The notes beneath the pieces were generated by a model, which saw nothing but the letters and a program-made list of their open reading frames with translations, ran no database searches and was not told where the DNA came from. This document shows, in pieces, positions 54,641-63,517 of a DNA stretch of 64,000 bases. The position numbers and the translations under genes are program-made. Each line of letters opens with the position of its first letter. Within the stretch, counting starts at the first letter, position 1. This DNA is from Brevibacterium pigmentatum. Its GTDB lineage: Bacteria > Actinomycetota > Actinomycetes > Actinomycetales > Brevibacteriaceae. The stretch covers positions 1,798,001-1,862,000 of the forward strand of contig NZ_CP050153.1 of the NCBI RefSeq assembly GCF_011617465.1. Reading direction: 5' to 3'.

Positions 54641-54662
54641 TACGGTGATCTGATTTCCTCAC

Positions 54663-54701
54663 CACTGTGGCCCGGACTCGATATGAGTCCGGGCCACAGT
54701 G
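54663..54701 (+). terminator. Terminator of ctaC-ctaD-ctaF
   Basis: Perfect 17-bp stem (54663-54679 with 54685-54701), loop GATAT, 22 bases after the ctaF stop, followed by CTATTC. Confidence 0.8.
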
Positions 54702-55674
54702 CTATTCAACTGCTGATCCACTCGACTTCATAAGCTGCGCTCTCCGTCCCAAACAGGCATATTCTCCGCTTAATACAGGCGTTCTCCGCTTCTCCAAGCA
54801 GATGGGCAGGGCGTAGTCCCGCCGCACGGACATTGCCACCGCCTTTGCGGCGCACATAGGAATCCACTTGTTCGTGGGCGGCCCTATGTGCTCTGTTTGA
54901 CAGCTTGTGTCCCCACTTAGTGGACACCGGACGAGCCACTTCTACCGCACGGAATCTGAACCATGGTCGGAATGGTGTTTTGGTCTGGTTTGTTCCGAAC
55001 TCATCACCTTCTTCGGTGACCATTCCAGACGATTGAGTACCAATCAGTCAGATCGCACCGCTGCAAAGAAGCTTCTGCGCCGACGTCATCGTCGATAATC
55101 GAAGAGGATGAGTGGAAACGATGCACTCGGCATACGGGCGACTGAGCCCCTTTGAGCCTCTGAGAGACCATCGGACAAGCTTGGCGCTTTACGTCCCCTG
55201 GACGCGTTGAACCGCCACCGTTGATCCCATTCAGGCATACCTGGACGTACCCAGAAGCGACCCAAGGCGCACGGAAGTCTGTGTGACCTCCTTCGGTTGG
55301 CAATATCCGGGAGTGGAGTGGCGCCTCAGGGCGAAGGGAATCGCTCATTCAGAACCTTCCTGCGAGGCCCTCAGGAGCCGTTGAGAGGCGCAGACGAACT
55401 CGTTGGTCGTCCAGATCGAATTGAGGCGCGGGAAATGGTTCTCAGGACGTTCAGTGTGTATTCATTCGCGGAGGCGATATCCGGTCCACATGGGAATGAT
55501 TCAAATGGTGGGGCACTGGCTCAGGGCAGGCAGCATCGGCTCCGACCAGGCTCTACCTGTCCAAGCGAAGTGGGACTGAAACTCCCCAACAGCCTCAGAT
55601 CGTCAGCTCAGTACGAAGTGCATGTCGTATCTGCCGGGGGAGGGAGGCACTGCAGATCCTTCCGGTGAATAGAA
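54702..55674. other. ~1 kb lower-GC stretch without a recognisable gene
   Basis: Between the ctaF and qcrB terminators. Lines I counted run at about 52-57% GC against roughly 63-67% in flanking genes. The open frames (about 63-123 codons on both strands, e.g. 54706-55023 minus, 55004-55348 minus, 55297-55668 plus) overlap, lack ribosome sites and match nothing I know. TGTCCCCACTTAGTGGACA at 54908-54926 is a near-palindrome that could be a decayed transposon end. Most likely foreign or decayed DNA. Confidence 0.6.
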
Positions 55675-55709
55675 CGAGGGGCTCAGCAGTTCAACTGCTG
55701 AGCCCCTCG
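55675..55709 (-). terminator. Terminator of the ctaE-qcrCAB operon
   Basis: Perfect 15-bp stem (55675-55689 with 55695-55709), loop TTCAA, 21 bases past the qcrB stop; TTCTATTC follows on the minus strand. Confidence 0.78.
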
Positions 55710-55729
55710 AGCTTCACTGGTCAGACCGG

Positions 55730-57355
55730 TCAGCGTCCGATCTCTTTGTGGTTCGAACCCTCGACCTCATCGTGGTCGTGGTGCGAAGCTTCGAGCTCCT
55801 GCTTCGTCACCGGTGCCACACGATCCTCGAAGAAGAAGCGAGACAGACGTGCGCGGAGCTTCTCCATGCCCGTGATCTTGCCTTCGGCGTTCGGTTCCGC
55901 CGGAATGTAGGCAGGGGACTCGAACGCGGTGATCTTCCACAGCTTGTGCGGGGGAAGAGCCTCGTGGCGTTCGAGGAACTCACCATGGGGCAGACGGATG
56001 ATGTGTGCCGTCTCGCGTCCGTGCAGAGCGATCTCGCGATCCTTGCGCTGAAGTGCAAGGCACATGCGCTTGGTGATGACATATCCGATGATCGGTCCGA
56101 AGAAGAACAGGAACCGGAAGATGTAGATCATGTCATTGAGCGACATCTGGAAGAACACGGCGATGATGTCACCCGATGCTGCCGCCCACATGTTGCAGTA
56201 GAAGATGATTCCTGCAACGCCGATGGCGGTACGAGTCGGGTTGTTGCGCGGACGATCGAGGATGTGGTGTTCCCGATGGTCCTTCTGCAGCCACGCCTCG
56301 AAGAACGGGTAGATGAACATGACTGCGAACACGCCGCCCATGACGATCACTGCGCTGTTGATGTTGAACGAGATCGGCCATCCGAAGATGTAGAACTCGA
56401 ACCAGCCCGGGACGATGCGGAGGAATCCGTCGGCCCAGCCGATGTACCAGTCAGGCTGCGTACCTGCAGAGACCGGTGACGGGTCGTATGGACCGTAGTT
56501 CCAGATCGGGTTGATCGTGAACAGGGCCGAGATCAGCGAGAGCAGACCGAAGATGAGGAAGAAGAATCCTCCGCCCTTGGCCGCGAAGGTCGGCAGAACG
56601 GGTTCTCCGACGACGTTCTTCTCGGTGTTGCCGGCGCCCGGGTACTGAGTGTGCTTGTGCACGACGACGAACATCAGGTGGATGCCGATGAGCGCGATGA
56701 GCAGTGCCGGCACGATCATGATGTGCAGTGTGTACAGGCGGGCGACGATGTCGATGCCCGGGAACTCGCCTCCGAAGAGGAAGAACGAGATGTAGGTTCC
56801 CACCAGCGGCAGCGACTTCAGGATGCCGTCGATGATGCGCAGACCGTTGCCCGAGAGCAGGTCATCCGGCAGGGAGTAGCCGGTGAAGCCGGCTGCCATG
56901 CCCATGATGACCAGCAGAACGCCGACGACCCAGTTGAGTTCACGAGGACGGCGGAAAGCTCCGGTGAAGAACACGCGCAGCATGTGAACGCTCAGTGCGG
57001 CGACGAAGAGCAGTGCGCCCCAGTGGTGCATCTGTCGGATGAACAGTCCGCCGCGGATCTCCAGTGAGATCGCCAGAGTGGAGTCGTAGGCCTCGGAGAT
57101 CTCGACTCCGCGCAGCGGCAGCCAGGGTCCGTCATAGTGCAGCTCGCCCATGGCGGGTTGGAAGAAGAACGTGAGGAACGTTCCGGACAGGACGACGATG
57201 ATGAAGCTGTAGAGAGCAACCTCGCCGAGCATGAACGACCAGTGCGAAGGGAAGATCTTGCGACCGAACTCGCGGACGAGGACGGACGCCCCGACGCGGG
57301 TTTCGGCGAAGTTCGCCGCCTTCCCGATGGTGGTGGTTGGCTGTGTAGTACTCAT
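55730..57355 (-). CDS. qcrB: Menaquinol-cytochrome c reductase cytochrome b subunit
   Basis: Carries both b hemes and the quinol sites of the bc1 complex. 541 residues; heme-ligand histidines in QMHHWGALLFVAALSVHMLRV and RLYTLHIMIVPALLIALIGIHL, quinol-site PDWY as QPDWYIGW. The C-terminal extension beyond helix 8 (from ~400) is the actinobacterial form. It is the target of Q203/telacebec in mycobacteria. Its start overlaps the qcrA stop by ATGA; last gene of ctaE-qcrC-qcrA-qcrB. Confidence 0.97.
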   Translation of the reverse strand: MSTTQPTTTIGKAANFAETRVGASVLVREFGRKIFPSHWSFMLGEVALYSFIIVVLSGTFLTFFFQPAMGELHYDGPWLPLRGVEISEAYDSTLAISLEIRGGLFIRQMHHWGALLFVAALSVHMLRVFFTGAFRRPRELNWVVGVLLVIMGMAAGFTGYSLPDDLLSGNGLRIIDGILKSLPLVGTYISFFLFGGEFPGIDIVARLYTLHIMIVPALLIALIGIHLMFVVVHKHTQYPGAGNTEKNVVGEPVLPTFAAKGGGFFFLIFGLLSLISALFTINPIWNYGPYDPSPVSAGTQPDWYIGWADGFLRIVPGWFEFYIFGWPISFNINSAVIVMGGVFAVMFIYPFFEAWLQKDHREHHILDRPRNNPTRTAIGVAGIIFYCNMWAAASGDIIAVFFQMSLNDMIYIFRFLFFFGPIIGYVITKRMCLALQRKDREIALHGRETAHIIRLPHGEFLERHEALPPHKLWKITAFESPAYIPAEPNAEGKITGMEKLRARLSRFFFEDRVAPVTKQELEASHHDHDEVEGSNHKEIGR

Positions 57356-58395
57356 GGGTGGTTGATCTCCCAGAACGTAGGTCCGACAGGCTCAGGGAAG
57401 TCCGACTGGGCAACCAGGTAGCCTTCGCTGTCCACGGTGATGGGCAGCTGAGGAAGCGGTCGTTTGGCCGGGCCGAAGATGACCTTGCAGTGCTCTGTCA
57501 CGTCGAAGGTCGACTGGTGGCAGGGGCACAGCAGGTGGTGCGTCTGGTGCTCGTACAGCGCCACAGGGCAGCCGACGTGCGTGCAGATCTTGGAGTAGGC
57601 GACGATTCCGTCGTGTGACCAGTCCTTGCGGTCCGGATCCTCTTTGAGTTCCTTGGGATCGATGCGCATGAGCAGCACGGCCGCTTTGGCCTTCTCGTTG
57701 ATCGGGTGGTCGCTGGCCTCGTGATCGCCGATGCCCGAAGGCAGCACGTGGTAGGCCGAGCCGATCGTGACCTCGTCGGCCTTGATCGGACGCTCGGAAT
57801 CCACCGAGGGGATGCCGCCCGGATCGCGGATGAGGCGAGTGCCCTTCTCCCACAGCGTGTGGAACAGTTTGTCGCCCGGCAGCGGTCCGAGGTCGCGGAA
57901 GACGAGGACTGCAGGCAGCGGTGCGATCGCCAGTGCGGCGATGAGCGTGTTGCGCAGCAGGGGACGACGGGCGATTCCCGACTCTTCCTTGGCCTGGTGG
58001 AGGATCTCGAGCGCGATCGCCTGATCCTCGTCGCTGCCGCCGATGTCATGACGTTCGTCGATGCCCTCATGGTCGCTCATGAGGTTCTTGGCCCAGAGCA
58101 CAGCGCCGAAGCCGATGGAGAACATCGCGACAGCGGCGCCGAGGCCGACGAACATGTTGTGGAGGCGGATGCTCTGCATCGATTCGCCCGGCGTGAACAG
58201 GAAGTACGCCACGATGAACCAGATGGTTCCGATCATCGAGAGGATGAACCAGGCGGCTACCTGCCGTTCGGCGACCTTCTCGGCGCGCGGGTCCGTGTCG
58301 GACAGTCGTGGTTTGTGCTCGGGCAGACCTGGGTTCGTGAACCCGTTCAACTCCTCGAGCTGGCTGCCGCCGCCGGAGTGCTCTTTCGAGGTCAT
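57352..58395 (-). CDS. qcrA: Rieske iron-sulfur subunit of the bc1 complex
   Basis: Transfers electrons from menaquinol to cytochrome c. 347 residues: three N-terminal hydrophobic helices (about 45-65, 80-100, 148-168; actinobacterial feature) and a Rieske domain with cluster ligands C271/H273 (CTHVGC) and C290/H293 (CPCHQS), and disulfide partners C276 and C292. It lies 49 bases after qcrC and overlaps qcrB. Confidence 0.97.
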   Translation of the reverse strand: MTSKEHSGGGSQLEELNGFTNPGLPEHKPRLSDTDPRAEKVAERQVAAWFILSMIGTIWFIVAYFLFTPGESMQSIRLHNMFVGLGAAVAMFSIGFGAVLWAKNLMSDHEGIDERHDIGGSDEDQAIALEILHQAKEESGIARRPLLRNTLIAALAIAPLPAVLVFRDLGPLPGDKLFHTLWEKGTRLIRDPGGIPSVDSERPIKADEVTIGSAYHVLPSGIGDHEASDHPINEKAKAAVLLMRIDPKELKEDPDRKDWSHDGIVAYSKICTHVGCPVALYEHQTHHLLCPCHQSTFDVTEHCKVIFGPAKRPLPQLPITVDSEGYLVAQSDFPEPVGPTFWEINHP

Positions 58396-58444
58396 TGAAT
58401 TCCCCGTCTATTCTCGTAATTGATGGTGAACGACACTGTCGGAC

Positions 58445-59230
58445 TCACTTGGCCCTGGATGACAGCCACACTGTCAGACCGATGACAGCGGCAAGTCCGA
58501 AGAACCAGATGAACAGGCCCTCTGCCACTGGTCCCAGCGATCCGAGCTTGAAGCCGCCGGGGGAGGGGTTGTCCGAGACTTCCTTGACGTAGGCGATGAC
58601 ATCGCGCTTGTCTTCGGGAGTCAGGTTCGCATCGTTGAAGATCGGCATGTTCTGCGGTCCGGTCTGCATCGCTTCGTAGAGGTGCTTCTCGGAGACCTCG
58701 GAAAGGTTCGGTGCGTACTTGCCGCGGGTCAGTGCACCGCCGGAGCCGACCACGTTGTGGCACATGGCGCAGTTGGTGCGGAACAGACCGCCGCCGGCAG
58801 CCGGGTCGCCCTTCGAAGCATCGAGGTACTCGTCTTCGGGAACTGCCGGTCCGGGGCCGAGCGAAGCAACGTAGGCAGCGAGCTGAGCAGTCTGCTCCTC
58901 ATCGAACTGCGGTTCCTTGACACGTGCCTGCGGACCGTTGGCCTGCAGCGGCATGCGTCCGGTGCCGACCTGGAAGTCCACAGCAGCGGCGCCGACGCCG
59001 ATGAGGCCGGGTCCGGCCTTCGTGCCTTCGGCGTTCATGCCGTGACAGGTGGCGCAGTTGGCCGCGAAGAGTTTCTTGCCTTCTTCGATATCAGAGGCGC
59101 TGGCTGTGTCCGCCTTGGCGCTCGAAGTCTGCGTGAAGAGTGCATAGGCTCCGCCGGTCAGCAGCAGTCCCACGAGAAGAAGCGCGACCAGCGCCATGGG
59201 ATGTCTGCGGCGATCTGCTAGAAGCTTCAC
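58445..59230 (-). CDS. qcrC: Diheme cytochrome c subunit of the bc1 complex
   Basis: Membrane-anchored cytochrome cc that passes electrons directly to the aa3 oxidase; actinobacteria lack soluble cytochrome c. 261 residues: N-terminal signal-anchor (~12-32), heme motifs CATCH (C59, C62, H63) and CAMCH (C154, C157, H158), and a C-terminal membrane helix (~235-255). Two heme sites confirm the supercomplex type. It follows ctaE by 57 bases. Confidence 0.97.
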   Translation of the reverse strand: MKLLADRRRHPMALVALLLVGLLLTGGAYALFTQTSSAKADTASASDIEEGKKLFAANCATCHGMNAEGTKAGPGLIGVGAAAVDFQVGTGRMPLQANGPQARVKEPQFDEEQTAQLAAYVASLGPGPAVPEDEYLDASKGDPAAGGGLFRTNCAMCHNVVGSGGALTRGKYAPNLSEVSEKHLYEAMQTGPQNMPIFNDANLTPEDKRDVIAYVKEVSDNPSPGGFKLGSLGPVAEGLFIWFFGLAAVIGLTVWLSSRAK

Positions 59231-59287
59231 TTGATCGTCCTTTGCTTGAAGTGTTGTGAGTCCTGGGGGCCGAGCATCTCAGGCCGG

Positions 59288-59962
59288 CTACTGGAGCAGG
59301 TAGATGACGCCGAACAGACCGATCCAGACGACATCGACGAAGTGCCAGTAGTAGGACACGCAGATTGCGAATGTGGCTTCATGGTGCCCGAACTTCTTCG
59401 CTCCGTAGGCACGTCCGATGACGAGCAGGAAGCAGATGAGTCCGATGGTCACGTGGATGCCGTGGAAGCCCGTTGTCAGGTAGAAGACGGAACCGTAGCC
59501 GTCGGAGTTGATGGAGATGCCCTCGCTGACGAGAGTCGCATACTCCATGACCTGACCGGAGACGAAGATCGCGCCCAGGGCGAAGGTGAGGTAGAACCAC
59601 TCGACCATTCCCCATTTGGCGATGTTGAACAGCGAGCCGGTCCGCCGGGGGCGGAACTTCTCTGCTGCGAACACTCCGAGCTGGCAGGTGAACGAAGACG
59701 ACACCAGGATCAGCGTGTTGCCGAGAGCGTAGGGGATGTCGAGGATCTGGGTCCTCGCCTCCCACAGCTCCGGAACGACGGACCGGATGGTGAAGTACAT
59801 GGCGAAGAGCGCGGCAAAGAACATCAGGTCGCTCGCGAGGAACACGATGAAGCCCACCGTGGTCACATTCGGACGATTGACAACCGGATGTGCTGGCGCT
59901 GTTTGAGATGCAGTGGCAGTTGACACACCCCCATTATTACCCGTCTCGGGGTGAGTTTTCAT
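59288..59962 (-). CDS. ctaE: Cytochrome c oxidase subunit III
   Basis: 224 residues with about five to seven membrane helices; family motifs [48 protein letters not shown] and [20 protein letters not shown]. First gene of ctaE-qcrC-qcrA-qcrB. Two starts are possible. ATG at 59962 is used here. GTG at 59926 begins closer to the conserved region and has TAATAAT about eight bases upstream, so it could be a leaderless start. The 18-nt motif shared with ctaC lies 25-42 bases upstream of the ATG. Confidence 0.95.
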   Translation of the reverse strand: MKTHPETGNNGGVSTATASQTAPAHPVVNRPNVTTVGFIVFLASDLMFFAALFAMYFTIRSVVPELWEARTQILDIPYALGNTLILVSSSFTCQLGVFAAEKFRPRRTGSLFNIAKWGMVEWFYLTFALGAIFVSGQVMEYATLVSEGISINSDGYGSVFYLTTGFHGIHVTIGLICFLLVIGRAYGAKKFGHHEATFAICVSYYWHFVDVVWIGLFGVIYLLQ

Positions 59963-59986
59963 CTTTTACCCAGGTTTCGAGAAAGA

Positions 59987-60004
59987 AATTTCTACACGAC
60001 GTAG
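59987..60004 (-). promoter_or_regulatory. Shared motif AATTTCTAC-N5-GTAG upstream of ctaE
   Basis: 18-nt element matching the one before ctaC at 51579-51596 in all 13 fixed positions and in spacer length. CTAC-N5-GTAG is a dyad suited to a dimeric regulator. It lies in the ctaE-trpD divergent region, much nearer ctaE. Confidence 0.5.
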
Positions 60005-60141
60005 CAAAAACCGCGATCTGGTGCCGAAATCTCGTTTCCCAACCAGCTTCCGCCCGCGTGTCGAAGTCGCGATAGTATGCCGCAGGTAAGGTCCGCCCCA
60101 GATATCAGGGCGGCGGCAACGCCTAGTGAGAGTTCAAACGG

Positions 60142-61263
60142 ATGACCGATTCCACGCCCTTGACCACCTCGGCAGCTCAGGCTTCCGAGGCCAGCACCAC
60201 GGTTCCGGCGGCGGCTGTGAACTGGCCCGACCTGCTCATGGCGCTGATGCACCAGCAGGACCTCGACGGCGATAAGGCGGCTTGGGCGATGGATCAGATC
60301 ATGTCGGGCAAGACTCCGGATGTGACAATGGCCGCATTCCTCGCCGCTCACCATACGAAGGGTGAGACGGTCGAGGAGATCGCCGGCCTCGTTGCGGCGA
60401 TGATGGACCACGCCGTCCCCCTGCCCGGCCTCGAAGACTCCGTCGACATCGTCGGCACCGGAGGCGACCGTGCGAAGACGGCGAATATCTCGTCGACCGC
60501 AGCCATGATCATCTCCGCGGCCGGACAGCGGGTCGTCAAACACGGCAACCGCGCGACATCGTCGGCGTCGGGTTCGGCCGATGTGCTCGAAGCTCTCGGT
60601 GTGCGCTTCGACATCACACCCGAACAGACCGGTCAGATCGCGCAGGAGGTCGGACTGGCCTTCTGCTTCGCCAACGTCTTCCACCCGTCGATGCAGTTCG
60701 TCGCCGCCGTACGGCGACAGATCAGCGTCCCCACCGCGTTCAACATCCTCGGCCCTCTGACGAACCCGGCTCGGGCACGGCATACGGCCATCGGCGTCGC
60801 CGACGCCCAGATGGCCCCTCTCGTCGTCGGCACCCTGGCCAAACGCGGCCACCAGGCCGTGGTGTTCCGGTCACGCGACGGTCTCGACGAGCTGAGCAAC
60901 ACCGCCGTCAACGATGTGTGGGAAGTCCGCCACGGCGAGATCGAGCACACGACCTTCGATGCACTCGATCTCGGCATCGAGCGGGCGACGAAGGAGGACC
61001 TGCGCGGCGGCGGCCCGGATGAGAACGCCGCCATCACCCGAGCGGTCCTCGACGGTGAGCGGTCGGCCGTGCGCGACATCGTGGCGATCAATGCCGCGGC
61101 CGCTCTCGTCGCCGCCGACGAATCGGCGGTGGGCTCGTTCACCGAGCGCTTGGCTCTCAAGCTCGAGACTGCGGTGGAGACGATCGACAACGGCGGAGGC
61201 GCGAACAAGCTTCAGCAGCTCATCGACGTCTCACACCGGGTGGCTGAGACGAACCGCGCCTGA
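60142..61263 (+). CDS. trpD: Anthranilate phosphoribosyltransferase
   Basis: Second step of tryptophan synthesis, joining anthranilate to PRPP. 373 residues with VDIVGTGGDRAKTANIS (PRPP binding), VKHGNRATSSASGSADVLEALG (anthranilate/metal) and FNILGPLTNPARA. An extra ~25-residue Ala/Thr/Ser-rich N-terminus precedes the usual start. The gene stands alone, away from other trp genes, and next to ctaE as in mycobacteria. Its last 33 bases overlap the convergent nuclease gene. Confidence 0.94.
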   Translation: MTDSTPLTTSAAQASEASTTVPAAAVNWPDLLMALMHQQDLDGDKAAWAMDQIMSGKTPDVTMAAFLAAHHTKGETVEEIAGLVAAMMDHAVPLPGLEDSVDIVGTGGDRAKTANISSTAAMIISAAGQRVVKHGNRATSSASGSADVLEALGVRFDITPEQTGQIAQEVGLAFCFANVFHPSMQFVAAVRRQISVPTAFNILGPLTNPARARHTAIGVADAQMAPLVVGTLAKRGHQAVVFRSRDGLDELSNTAVNDVWEVRHGEIEHTTFDALDLGIERATKEDLRGGGPDENAAITRAVLDGERSAVRDIVAINAAAALVAADESAVGSFTERLALKLETAVETIDNGGGANKLQQLIDVSHRVAETNRA

Positions 61264-62988
61264 GCTGTGTGCGTGGCTGGTCGCTCCCTGCCGGGGCAGC
61301 GACCAGCCACAATCGTCTGCGGGGGTCACGGAGATGAGTTCGGCGGTCTCCAACCAGCCGGACAGCAGGCGCGTCTCCTCGGGAAGTGAGTCTGTGTCCT
61401 TGGGCAGCGGGCCGGGGGCAGGGACCCATTCGGCCGTCGAACGCAGCGCCATCAGGGAATCTCCCATGGCGGTCCTGGCTGACACATGGCCGGCACCGGC
61501 GAGCTTCCCGTGGCGGATGATCGCCAGGTCCCAGCCGGCCTCGAACCCGGGTGCGACAGCAACCAGTTCGGGAACTCTCCGCAGCGCCGTGACCTGTTCC
61601 GCACGTGCCGCGATCGCCACCGCCGAGCGCATCGCATCACGGACCTCGGCGGCCGTTTCGAATCTGGCCTCCCCGGCCAGTCTCTGCATCCGCTCGGCAG
61701 CCAGACGCTGCAGCGACGACAGATCTCCGGCGAGCAGGTCGAAGAGCTCACCGATGGACTTCCGGTAGTCATCGGCATCCGTGATCCTCGCACACGGACC
61801 GCCGCACTGACCGACCTGGGCACTCACACAAGGACGATGCTCGCCGAGGCTGCGCTTCGTGATGGTGGCCGTGCACCTCTTGACCGGGTAAAGGGTATCG
61901 AGGAGTTCCTTGACGGCCTGTGCCGACTTCCGCGATCTGAACGGTCCCAACGGCGGGGCAGGGGAGCGTTCGAGAGCTGAGTTCGCACGGACCACCGACA
62001 GCCGAGGGAACAGCTCATCACTGAGCACGACCCAGGAATTGCGTTCCGGGTTCTTCGAACGCCGGTTGTACGGCGGAGCGAGCTCACCGATGAGACGGAT
62101 CTCGCGGACTTCGGCTTCCAGCGCATGGGCGCAGGGAAGGCAGCTGACCTCCTGTGCCGCGGTGATCATCTCGGCCATGCGGCCGCGGTTCTCCGAGGCG
62201 TTGAAGTACCCGCGCACCCGCCTGGCCATATTTCCGGACTTGCCGATGTAGAGCACACGACGCGTGCCGTCGAGGAACATGTACACGCCGGGTTCCGCGG
62301 GAACGCCCTTGGCCAGATGGGATTTCGCCTGCCGCTTCGCCCAGCCCGACTGGCGGACGGTGGACAGCTCCTCCAGGGTCGTCACTCCATAGCCGCCGAA
62401 GCGTTCGAACAGATGGTGGAGGAGCTCTCCGGTGGCACGAGCGTCGGAGAGAGCACGGTGATCGGGTTCGACCTGGGTGCCGAAATGTGCGGCGAGGGTC
62501 GAGAGCTTGTGATTGCGCACTTCGTCGCGGCCGACGACGCGTCGGGCCAGAGTGACGGTGTCGAGCACAGTGGGCGCCGGCCAGTGATAGTCGAGGCGTT
62601 CACATGCCGAGCGGAGGAAGCCGATGTCGAAAGGCGCATTGTGGGCCACCAGCACGGCTCCGATGGAGAACTCCAGAAAGCTCGGCAGAACGGAGCTGAT
62701 CGGTGGGGCGTCATCGACCATCGCGTGCGTGATGCCGGTGAGCCGGGTGACGAACGGGCTGATGACGGAATGTTCGGGTTTGACTAAGGTCTGGAATTCG
62801 CCGATGACCTCGCCGCCACGTGTCTTGACCGCACCGATCTCGGTGATCTCCGACTGCCCGGCCCGGGTGCCGGTCGTCTCGAGGTCGACTATGACGAAGG
62901 TCACGTCTGACAGGGGAGTGCCGAGACTGTCGAAGGACAGCTGGGAGTTGTGCAGTGCGCTGGGTGCGCGGTCGAACGGGGCGGTCAT
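61231..62988 (-). CDS. DEDDh 3'-5' exonuclease fused to UvrC-like GIY-YIG domain
   Basis: 585 residues. Residues ~30-200 are a DnaQ-like exonuclease (FVIVDLETTG with D35/E37, AHNAPFDIGFL, HRALSDARAT). Residues ~235-320 are a GIY-YIG endonuclease (PGVYMFLDGTRRVLYIGKSGN), then a UvrC-like middle with a Cys cluster and UVR-like segment (AAEVRDAMRS). It lacks the UvrC C-terminal RNase H endonuclease, so it is not UvrC. Such hybrids are common in actinobacteria (Rv2191-like) and presumably act in DNA repair or proofreading. I favour ATG 62988 over 63018. Confidence 0.9.
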   Translation of the reverse strand: MTAPFDRAPSALHNSQLSFDSLGTPLSDVTFVIVDLETTGTRAGQSEITEIGAVKTRGGEVIGEFQTLVKPEHSVISPFVTRLTGITHAMVDDAPPISSVLPSFLEFSIGAVLVAHNAPFDIGFLRSACERLDYHWPAPTVLDTVTLARRVVGRDEVRNHKLSTLAAHFGTQVEPDHRALSDARATGELLHHLFERFGGYGVTTLEELSTVRQSGWAKRQAKSHLAKGVPAEPGVYMFLDGTRRVLYIGKSGNMARRVRGYFNASENRGRMAEMITAAQEVSCLPCAHALEAEVREIRLIGELAPPYNRRSKNPERNSWVVLSDELFPRLSVVRANSALERSPAPPLGPFRSRKSAQAVKELLDTLYPVKRCTATITKRSLGEHRPCVSAQVGQCGGPCARITDADDYRKSIGELFDLLAGDLSSLQRLAAERMQRLAGEARFETAAEVRDAMRSAVAIAARAEQVTALRRVPELVAVAPGFEAGWDLAIIRHGKLAGAGHVSARTAMGDSLMALRSTAEWVPAPGPLPKDTDSLPEETRLLSGWLETAELISVTPADDCGWSLPRQGATSHAHSSGAVRLSHPV

Positions 62989-63036
62989 GAGGTTCAGTCT
63001 CTCAGGTCCCGCTGACATGAACTGCGGTCAGTACGG

Positions 63037-63489
63037 TCACACCGAGGATCCGTCGCCGTCGTCGGCCGATCGATGGCTCGGCAGATGGAAGAACAGTCCG
63101 ACCGCTCCGCCGATGCCGACGGCCAGTCCGATGAGCAGGTACCACCCCGGCAGCGGCCGGAAGAAGATGGCGCCGATGAGCAGCAGCACGACTGCGCCGA
63201 GGGCTGCGGCCCAGGACAGCACCAGAGTGGGCGAAGCGGTGCGCCACCCGATCGGTTCGGCCGGTTCGGGCTCCCAATGCTCGGCATCCTCGAGGGCGTC
63301 GCGCACATCCTCGGCGGGCATATCGCCCCCGGTCGCCGAGGGTTCGGCGATCTGCCGGACGAGGTCGTCCCACTCGTCGTCGCTGATGCGCGATCGGTCG
63401 TGTCCGATCCGCTCTGGATCGGGGACGTCTCGCCACCAATCGTCCCGGCCCTCGTCGTCGGGAGTCGAAGCGCTGCCGTCGTCGTTCAT
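63037..63489 (-). CDS. Small acidic membrane protein
   Basis: 150 residues: a very acidic, Trp-containing N-terminus (DDEGRDDWWRDVPDPERI, DDEWDDLVRQIAEP), then two membrane helices (LVLSWAAALGAVVLLLIGAIFF and WYLLIGLAVGIGGAVGLFF) separated by a short RPLPG turn. I do not recognise the family beyond a common actinobacterial layout. The ATG at 63489 begins the acidic region; GAGGAA is 12 bases upstream. It lies 28 bases after the hydrolase gene and 48 bases before the nuclease gene, so the three may form an operon. Confidence 0.8.
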   Translation of the reverse strand: MNDDGSASTPDDEGRDDWWRDVPDPERIGHDRSRISDDEWDDLVRQIAEPSATGGDMPAEDVRDALEDAEHWEPEPAEPIGWRTASPTLVLSWAAALGAVVLLLIGAIFFRPLPGWYLLIGLAVGIGGAVGLFFHLPSHRSADDGDGSSV

Positions 63490-63517
63490 GTCCGTTTCAG
63501 CAATTCCTCGGTCCGCG

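Noticed and set aside
54706..55668. Possible small genes in the low-GC stretch
   Set aside because: Overlapping frames on both strands, no ribosome sites, no family recognition; kept as a region rather than genes.
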